A stretch of DNA of 10,526 nucleotides from an uncultured Eubacteriales bacterium (GTDB lineage: Bacteria; Bacillota; Clostridia; Oscillospirales; CAG-272). A model generated the notes under the pieces. The model was not told where the DNA came from and did not search any database. It saw only the letters and a program-made list of their open reading frames with translations. Below are positions 6,251 to 10,526 of the stretch, piece by piece (position 1 is the stretch's first letter; every line of letters begins with the position of its first letter). Position numbers and translations under genes: made by a program. The stretch is from the NCBI GenBank assembly GCA_900552255.1, contig URZF01000036.1, positions 1 to 10,526 on the forward strand, written 5' to 3'.

Positions 6251-7384
6251 TTATATTTTTCGGCCTGCGCAGAATACCGAGCGGATTTTCATATTTTTGT
6301 CGCACAGCAGGACGTCCGCGCGCTTGCCGATATCGAGCGAGCCACGGGAATCGTAGACGCCGACCATCTCCGCAGGCGCCTTTGTCGCGCAGACGAGCGC
6401 GTCCTCGAAGCGGATATCCGCGAATTTTGCGAGGTTTTTCACCGCGGTGAAGAGGTCGAGCGCAGAGCCGACGATGGTGCCGTCCGCGCGCGCCGCCTTG
6501 CCGTTTGCAAGCGTAAAGGGGATCCCGTTCATCGCGTATTCGCCGTCCGGCAGGCCTGCCGCAGGAATCGAATCGGTGATGAGAACAAATTTGTCGCCCT
6601 GTCCGCGTTTTGCCTCATAGGCGATGCGGATGACCGCGGGGGAGACGTGGATGCCGTCGCAGATGAACTCCGCATAGGCGTCGGAGAAAAGCGCGGCGCC
6701 CGCGGCGCCGGGCGCCCGGTGGGAAAGCGGCGTCATGGCGTTGAAGGTGTGGGTGAAAGAATTGGCGCCGTGTGCAAGCGCGCGCATCGCCGTATCGAAA
6801 TCCGCGTTCGTATGCCCGATGCCGACGGTGCCGCCGCACTTGCAAAAGCGTTCGTGGAATGCGCGGATCACGCCGTCCGAATCCTCCTCCGGCGCGATGG
6901 TGAGATGGGCGCGCAGCGGCAGGATATCCTCGCAAAGCGAACGGATTTCCTCCCAGTCGGGGCGCCGGATGGCGGAAAGCTCATGGCAGCCCGGCTTTTC
7001 CCGGCTGATGTAGGGCCCCTCGATGTGGATTCCCGCGAAATCCGCGGTATATTCCGCGCCTTTGATCCTTTGCGCCGCGCATTTGATTTTTTCAAGCGGG
7101 GCGGTCATGACCGTCGGGAATACGGTGGTGACGCCGGATTTCGCATAGGAAAGCGAAAGCGCGGCAAGCTCCTTTTCGTCCGCTTCCATGATATCGATTC
7201 CGCTTCTGCCGTGCGTATGCACATCGATAAGTCCCGGCAGGACATATCCGCCTCCCGCGTCGATGACGGCGTCGGGGAAGAGAACGCCGCCTGTGATCCA
7301 TTCGTTTTCAAAGCAGAGCGAGCCGTATTCAAAACACCGCTTGCCGGTGTTATAAACATAGGCGTTTTCGATTTTAGTCGTCAC
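6251..7384 (-). CDS. nagA: N-acetylglucosamine-6-phosphate deacetylase
   Basis: NagA removes acetate from N-acetylglucosamine-6-phosphate to give glucosamine-6-phosphate, feeding amino sugars from cell-wall recycling or chitin and mucin breakdown into NagB or GlmS. The start chosen is GTG 7384 (377 residues, VTTKIENAYV...), because AAAGGAG lies eight bases upstream; an open frame continues to TTG 7414 but would overlap the rsmI stop and has no ribosome binding site. Family motifs: HTH at 56-58 (DVHTHGRSG), E122 (GIHIEGPY), H191 (GIGHTNAD), H212 (THTFNAM), ICDGIHV (D243, H246) and the catalytic Asp D271 in ITDSIPAAG. The beta-sandwich is made of both ends (ENAYVYNTGK and RADVLLCDKN). Length is normal. 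No nagB, PTS or GntR regulator is adjacent; the gene lies inside a translation-related operon between rsmI and metG, an unusual position. Confidence 0.95.
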   Translation of the reverse strand: MTTKIENAYVYNTGKRCFEYGSLCFENEWITGGVLFPDAVIDAGGGYVLPGLIDVHTHGRSGIDIMEADEKELAALSLSYAKSGVTTVFPTVMTAPLEKIKCAAQRIKGAEYTADFAGIHIEGPYISREKPGCHELSAIRRPDWEEIRSLCEDILPLRAHLTIAPEEDSDGVIRAFHERFCKCGGTVGIGHTNADFDTAMRALAHGANSFTHTFNAMTPLSHRAPGAAGAALFSDAYAEFICDGIHVSPAVIRIAYEAKRGQGDKFVLITDSIPAAGLPDGEYAMNGIPFTLANGKAARADGTIVGSALDLFTAVKNLAKFADIRFEDALVCATKAPAEMVGVYDSRGSLDIGKRADVLLCDKNMKIRSVFCAGRKI

Positions 7385-7392
7385 TTTATTTT

Positions 7393-7399
7393 CTCCTTT
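7393..7399 (-). promoter_or_regulatory. Ribosome binding site that fixes the nagA start
   Basis: AAAGGAG on the minus strand, eight bases before GTG 7384, is the best Shine-Dalgarno match in the operon. It lies in the 26-base gap after rsmI and rules in favour of the GTG start over the upstream in-frame TTG at 7414. Confidence 0.85.
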
Positions 7400-7410
7400 C
7401 TTAGGATGAA

Positions 7411-8310
7411 TCAATCTTTTTTCATGACAATATTGTAAATTTCACTTTTTCCGACGCCGCGGTCGCGCGCTGTCTGCTTGATGGCGTCGCTTTTCGTCAT
7501 ACCGCGGTCGGTATAGTAGCTCACGTGCTCGCGCTCCGTCATATCCGCCCAAAAGGCGGCTTCTTTTGCTTCCTTTTCGGAAGCCCCCTCGATGACGAGC
7601 ACGTATTCGCCGCGCGGCGCCGTATTTTCATAGTATGTCACCGCTTCGGAAAGCGTTGTGCGCAGGATCTCCTCGTTGAGCTTGGTCAGCTCCCGACAAA
7701 GCGAGATTTTCCGGTCGCCGAGGGCCTTTTCAAGGTCGGCAAGCGTCGTTTTCAGCTTGTGCGGCGCTTCGTATAGGAGAATGGTGCGCGTTTCCGATTT
7801 CAGGCGCTCAAGCGATTCGCGACGCTCGCCTGTCGCTGTCGAGAGAAAGCCCTCAAAGACGAATTTCGCGGTGAAAAGTCCGGAAACGGCGAGGGCAGCT
7901 ATGGCGGCGCAGGGACCGGGGACGACGGAAACGGGGACGCCGCGCTCGGCGCAGAGCCGCACGAGATCCTCGCCGGGATCGCTGACGGCGGGCATGCCCG
8001 CGTCCGTGACAAGCGCGCAGGCCTCGCCGTTTTGTATGCGGGCGACGATGAGCTCTCCGCGCTCGCGCTTGTTGTGCTCAAAGTAGCTGACCATCGGCTT
8101 TTTGATGCCGTAAAAGGCGAGCAGCCTGCCGGAATTGCGCGTGTCCTCCGCCGCGATGAAATCGACCTCGGAGAGCACCTTGCGCGCACGCTCCGAAAGA
8201 TCGGAGAGATTGCCGATCGGCGTGCCGACGAGATACAGCGTGCCTTTTTCCGTTTTGTTTTTCTGACGGTCAGGCGGATAATAATTCTCAGGGCTTTTGA
8301 TACTGCTCAT
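7411..8310 (-). CDS. rsmI: 16S rRNA (cytidine-1402-2'-O)-methyltransferase
   Basis: RsmI (B. subtilis YabC) 2'-O-methylates C1402 in the decoding centre of 16S rRNA, complementary to RsmH. The 299-residue protein has the tetrapyrrole-methylase-like fold: GTLYLVGTPIGNL at about 23-35, AAEDTRNSGRLL, LVTDAGMPAVSDPG for the SAM pocket, VPGPCAAIAALAVSG, and LYEAPHKL in the C-lobe. The extra C-terminal helix-turn-helix-like segment (MTKSDAIKQTARDRGVGKSE) is typical of RsmI and separates it from cobalamin methylases. ATG 8310 has CGGAG six bases upstream; it gives about 22 residues before the fold, a short polar extension rich in Lys and Pro. The gene overlaps the end of trmN6 by 23 bases, a sign of translational coupling, and is 26 bases from nagA. 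Confidence 0.96.
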   Translation of the reverse strand: MSSIKSPENYYPPDRQKNKTEKGTLYLVGTPIGNLSDLSERARKVLSEVDFIAAEDTRNSGRLLAFYGIKKPMVSYFEHNKRERGELIVARIQNGEACALVTDAGMPAVSDPGEDLVRLCAERGVPVSVVPGPCAAIAALAVSGLFTAKFVFEGFLSTATGERRESLERLKSETRTILLYEAPHKLKTTLADLEKALGDRKISLCRELTKLNEEILRTTLSEAVTYYENTAPRGEYVLVIEGASEKEAKEAAFWADMTEREHVSYYTDRGMTKSDAIKQTARDRGVGKSEIYNIVMKKD

Positions 8311-9046
8311 GAAACGCTCCGTTTTCGTAAATATAGTTCATATCGTCCGTATAATTCTCGTTTGTCTGCGCCAGTCCCGCGCGGTAGATGATAAGCGGCT
8401 TTGTCACGAACATGCCGGGCGCGCCGTTTTTCTTCGCTTCCAAAAGCATGAGCGACGGGGGATGTGATGCGGTCGGGTAAACGAGCGTCATGCGCTTGGG
8501 CTCGAGACGGTTTTCCCGGCAGGCGCAGATAAGCTCCGCGAGCCTGTCCGGACGGTATACGGCGTAAAACACGCCGCCGAATTTGAGATAATCCGCCGCT
8601 GCCGCGGCGAAATCCGTGATATCTCCATGGATTTCATGGCGAGAGGCGGCATCGGCTTCGTTTTCGCTGTGCTTGCCGCAGTCTATGGGAAGATACGGGG
8701 GATTGGCGAATACCGCGCCGAAGGCGCCCGATAGGGAAGCGCTTCTGCGGCGGATATCCCCGCAAATCACGTCAATTTTATCGGAAAAACCGTTTTTTTC
8801 GACATTTCGGACGGCGATTTCGGCGATCGGAGCTTGAATTTCGATCGCCGTGATGTGGGAGAATTTGCCCCTTGCCGAGAGCAAAAGGGAAATGACGCCG
8901 GAGCCTGCGCCGAGCTCGCATGCCGTTTCCTTGGGCTGCCGCCGGATGTAAGCGGAGAGCAGATAGGCATCCGTGCCGAACGCAAGTGAGCCGGGATTTT
9001 GATGCAGGGTGATGTCGTCGTTGATTTTTTCGGGATTATCGGTCAT
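8288..9046 (-). CDS. trmN6: tRNA1(Val) (adenine37-N6)-methyltransferase-like protein (YabB/TrmN6)
   Basis: This 252-residue Rossmann-fold SAM methyltransferase has motif I ELGAGSG (44-50), the acidic AIEIQ (67-71) after strand 2, GDIRR (97-101) and the N6-adenine signature NPPY (115-118). The N-terminal LHQNPGSLAFGTDAYLLSAY pattern is characteristic of the YabB/TrmN6 family, which methylates A37 of tRNA-Val in E. coli; the substrate in Firmicutes is less certain. The frame is open upstream to 9514, but those 156 residues are the shadow of the overlapping TrmH gene; ATG 9046 is supported by GAGG seven bases upstream and by family alignment. It overlaps the TrmH-family gene by 11 bases and rsmI by 23. 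The yabB-rsmI order is conserved in B. subtilis, where a GIY-YIG gene lies between them; that gene is absent here. Confidence 0.92.
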   Translation of the reverse strand: MTDNPEKINDDITLHQNPGSLAFGTDAYLLSAYIRRQPKETACELGAGSGVISLLLSARGKFSHITAIEIQAPIAEIAVRNVEKNGFSDKIDVICGDIRRRSASLSGAFGAVFANPPYLPIDCGKHSENEADAASRHEIHGDITDFAAAAADYLKFGGVFYAVYRPDRLAELICACRENRLEPKRMTLVYPTASHPPSLMLLEAKKNGAPGMFVTKPLIIYRAGLAQTNENYTDDMNYIYENGAFHEQYQKP

Positions 9047-9833
9047 GGCTTTTCCTCGCTGTCCGGTTTTGACGGAAGATTTCAAAGGCGAGAACGGACG
9101 CCGCGGAGGCGGCCGAAAGCGCCGCGCCGAAGCGTCTGCCGTAATCCAAAGCGACGACCTTGTCGCATTTTTCAAGGACGGAACGGGCGATCCCGCGCTT
9201 TTCGCCGCCGATGACGAGCAGGACAGGATATCGGAGCTCCGTTTCATAGACCGAAGCCGCTTCCTTTGACAGATCCGCCGCGACGACGGAATAGGCGTGT
9301 TCGTGAAATAATCCGGCGATTTCGGCGGGCTCTCCCATGGCGATGGGGAAAAGCTCGGAGGCTCCTGCCGATGCGCGGCAGACCACGCCCGCCGCGGAGA
9401 ACCAGTTGCGCGTTCCGACAAGAATGCCGTCCACGCCTGCGGCATACAGCGAGCGCAGGCAATAGCCGAAATTATAAGGGTCCTCGATGCCGTCGAGCAG
9501 GACATAAAAGCCATCCTTTTTGATGTTCAAAGCTCCGACGGGCGGAACGGTTCGCTCCGAGCAGAGAGCGATAATACCGCCGTGCGAGGAGCCGATGGTC
9601 ATTTCGTCGATGACGTTTGCGTCCGTAAATTCGACGGAGAAGCCGTGAGATGCCGCTTTTCCCTTTAAAAAAGCGAGCTCCCGCGCTTTTGCGTCGCGTT
9701 TTTCTCTGTCGAAAAGCACTTTTTCGATTTTCCGGTCGCTGACGCCGGCCTCCCGCGCCTTGATGACCGCGCGAATGGAGACCATGCCCTCCATGACGGA
9801 GGAGCTGTCGAATTTCAGGATTTCCTTTTGCAT
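9036..9833 (-). CDS. SpoU/TrmH-family RNA 2'-O-methyltransferase
   Basis: The 265-residue protein has an N-terminal substrate-binding region (about 1-95, with VMEGMVSIRAVIKA and the SSHGGIIAL element that corresponds to the HQG motif) and a SPOUT knot domain. Motif 1 is DPYNFGYCLRSLYAAG (N121, R127); motif 2 is VLLVIGGEKRGI (204-215); motif 3 is FGAALSAASAASVLAFEI (235-252). SPOUT enzymes of this type methylate the 2'-hydroxyl of rRNA or tRNA nucleotides; the target base cannot be read from the sequence. In most TrmH and RlmB proteins motif 3 contains Ser-Leu-Asn followed by V/I-S; here Ala-Leu-Ser takes that place, so the usual Asn is missing. ATG 9833 has AGGA four bases upstream. It lies 49 bases after the SLH gene and overlaps trmN6 by 11 bases. 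Confidence 0.92.
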   Translation of the reverse strand: MQKEILKFDSSSVMEGMVSIRAVIKAREAGVSDRKIEKVLFDREKRDAKARELAFLKGKAASHGFSVEFTDANVIDEMTIGSSHGGIIALCSERTVPPVGALNIKKDGFYVLLDGIEDPYNFGYCLRSLYAAGVDGILVGTRNWFSAAGVVCRASAGASELFPIAMGEPAEIAGLFHEHAYSVVAADLSKEAASVYETELRYPVLLVIGGEKRGIARSVLEKCDKVVALDYGRRFGAALSAASAASVLAFEIFRQNRTARKSHDR

Positions 9834-9837
9834 CTTT

Positions 9838-9880
9838 TCCTGTCCTATCCGGACAGAAAATGCGTTTCATGCAGTCCGGA
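9838..9880 (-). promoter_or_regulatory. Competing hairpins in the leader of the TrmH-family gene
   Basis: In the SLH-trmH gap, a central segment (9848-9856 in plus coordinates) can pair in two exclusive ways. TCCGGAC (9848-9854) pairs with GTCCGGA (9874-9880), or GGACAG (9851-9856) pairs with CTGTCC (9840-9845). The second hairpin covers part of the ribosome binding site AGGA (9838-9841), while the first would leave it free. This is a possible RNA switch or a chance arrangement; only base pairing is seen. Confidence 0.35.
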
Positions 9881-9882
9881 GC

Positions 9883-10526
9883 TTATCCTTTTCTGAAATT
9901 TTCCGCGGAGAGCAGCCGATAAAGAATCAGCGCCAGCTCCTCGCGCGTCAATATCTGCTTCGGACGGAACGTGCCGTCCGTATATCCGATCATGATTTCA
10001 AAATCCACGAGCTTTTTCGCATTTGGTTCGAAATATGTACTGATGGTGTCGAAGTCGGAAAAATTTTCGCTTTTGCCGGCCGATATCGCCGCGGTGCAGA
10101 GCGCGCCGAAGATATCCGCCGTTTCCTCGCGCGTGATAAAATCGTCCGGATGGAACACGTATCCGCTTTGCAGCTTCATGAGCCCGTTCGCAAGCGCCGC
10201 GCGGATATAGGGCCTCAGCGACGTATCGATCTCCGCTTCGTCGGCAAAGCCTATCTCCGTTTTTTCATATTTTGCCGGATTGATTCCAAGATAGGTGACG
10301 ATGACGCGCGCGACCTCGCCGCGCGTCACCTCCATCTCGGGATAAAAATATACGTTTTCCTCGATGGTATAGGTGTTCATGAGTCCGAGCTCGCAGACCT
10401 TTTTGATCGCCTCATAGGCGTAGCTGTCCTCGATGTCGCACGGCGGCGTTTTTTCCGCCGAGACGAAAACGCCGGAGAGCGCGGCGTATACGATGGTTAG
10501 GAGAACCGTGAGTGTGAGAAGCGCGG
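9883..10526 (-). CDS. Small secreted triple-SLH-repeat protein (5' partial)
   Basis: Reading in from the right edge, 213 residues remain. The first 23 (ALLTLTVLLTIVYAALSG then VFVSA) are the hydrophobic core and cleavage region of a signal peptide, with a likely cut after VSA before EKTPP, so only a few N-terminal residues are outside the window. Three S-layer homology repeats follow, at about 29-82, 92-147 and 155-208. Each ends in the conserved TR-acidic motif: TRGE (67-70), TREE (131-134) and TREE (193-196). Typical elements such as FADEAEIDTSLRPYIRAAL and YTDGTFRPKQILTREE are clear. SLH triplets bind pyruvylated secondary cell-wall polymers in Firmicutes. No other domain is present, so it is an SLH-only protein rather than an enzyme anchored by SLH. 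ATG 10380 is internal to the first repeat and is not the start. It appears to be transcribed with the downstream RNA methyltransferase genes. Confidence 0.9.
   Translation of the reverse strand, partial: ALLTLTVLLTIVYAALSGVFVSAEKTPPCDIEDSYAYEAIKKVCELGLMNTYTIEENVYFYPEMEVTRGEVARVIVTYLGINPAKYEKTEIGFADEAEIDTSLRPYIRAALANGLMKLQSGYVFHPDDFITREETADIFGALCTAAISAGKSENFSDFDTISTYFEPNAKKLVDFEIMIGYTDGTFRPKQILTREELALILYRLLSAENFRKG

Noticed and set aside
7385..7414. Upstream TTG start for nagA
   Set aside because: It overlaps the rsmI stop, lacks a ribosome binding site, and its codons translate the real Shine-Dalgarno sequence used by GTG 7384.
6647..7438. 263-residue plus-strand frame opposite nagA
   Set aside because: Antisense of nagA; composition rich in Arg, Asp and Gly without domain features.
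9047..9514. N-terminal extension of the TrmN6-like frame
   Set aside because: These 156 residues are out-of-frame translation of the TrmH-family gene, low-complexity and rich in Ser, Arg and Pro. ATG 9046 has a ribosome binding site and matches the family N-terminus.

Overview
The window joins two unrelated genomes. Bases 1 to about 1108 are Escherichia coli (or a very close enterobacterium): the 3' part of emrA, its intergenic spacer, and the first 14 bases of emrB. From base 1109 onward the sequence is Firmicutes-like (Clostridia, probably an uncultured gut-type lineage; this taxonomic call is an inference from gene content and synteny). The switch is abrupt, falls inside a codon, and shows no mobile element, tRNA or repeat. 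An assembly or library chimera is much more likely than natural transfer.

Plus strand, Clostridial part: a DHHW/AlgX-like SGNH protein whose N-terminus is cut off by the junction (1109-1859), a rho-independent terminator, a near-consensus extended -10 promoter, and a single-gene unit encoding a CPBP (Abi/CAAX-type) intramembrane glutamic protease (1973-3073). The region between the convergent gene sets (3074-3208) holds a second terminator, a long GC-rich hairpin and a smaller hairpin.

Minus strand, read from the right edge leftwards: a small secreted protein made of three SLH repeats (10526-9883, 5' end outside the window), a SpoU/TrmH-family RNA methyltransferase, a TrmN6-like N6-adenine methyltransferase, rsmI, nagA, metG, tatD and a TatD-linked radical SAM protein. 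Gaps are short (3 to 75 bases), two gene pairs overlap, and no clear internal terminator was seen, so this looks like one operon of eight genes. The core order trmN6-rsmI-metG-tatD matches the yabB-yabC-metS-yabD neighbourhood of Bacillus subtilis. Here nagA sits between rsmI and metG, abrB and the GIY-YIG gene are absent, and a radical SAM gene is added after tatD. The theme is translation and RNA modification (three RNA methyltransferases and an aminoacyl-tRNA synthetase), with amino-sugar catabolism (nagA) and cell-surface attachment (SLH) at the sides.

I see no CRISPR array, tRNA, rRNA, insertion sequence or obvious new defence system. The least understood conserved element is the TatD/radical SAM pair; the most consequential observation for a user of this sequence is the chimeric junction.
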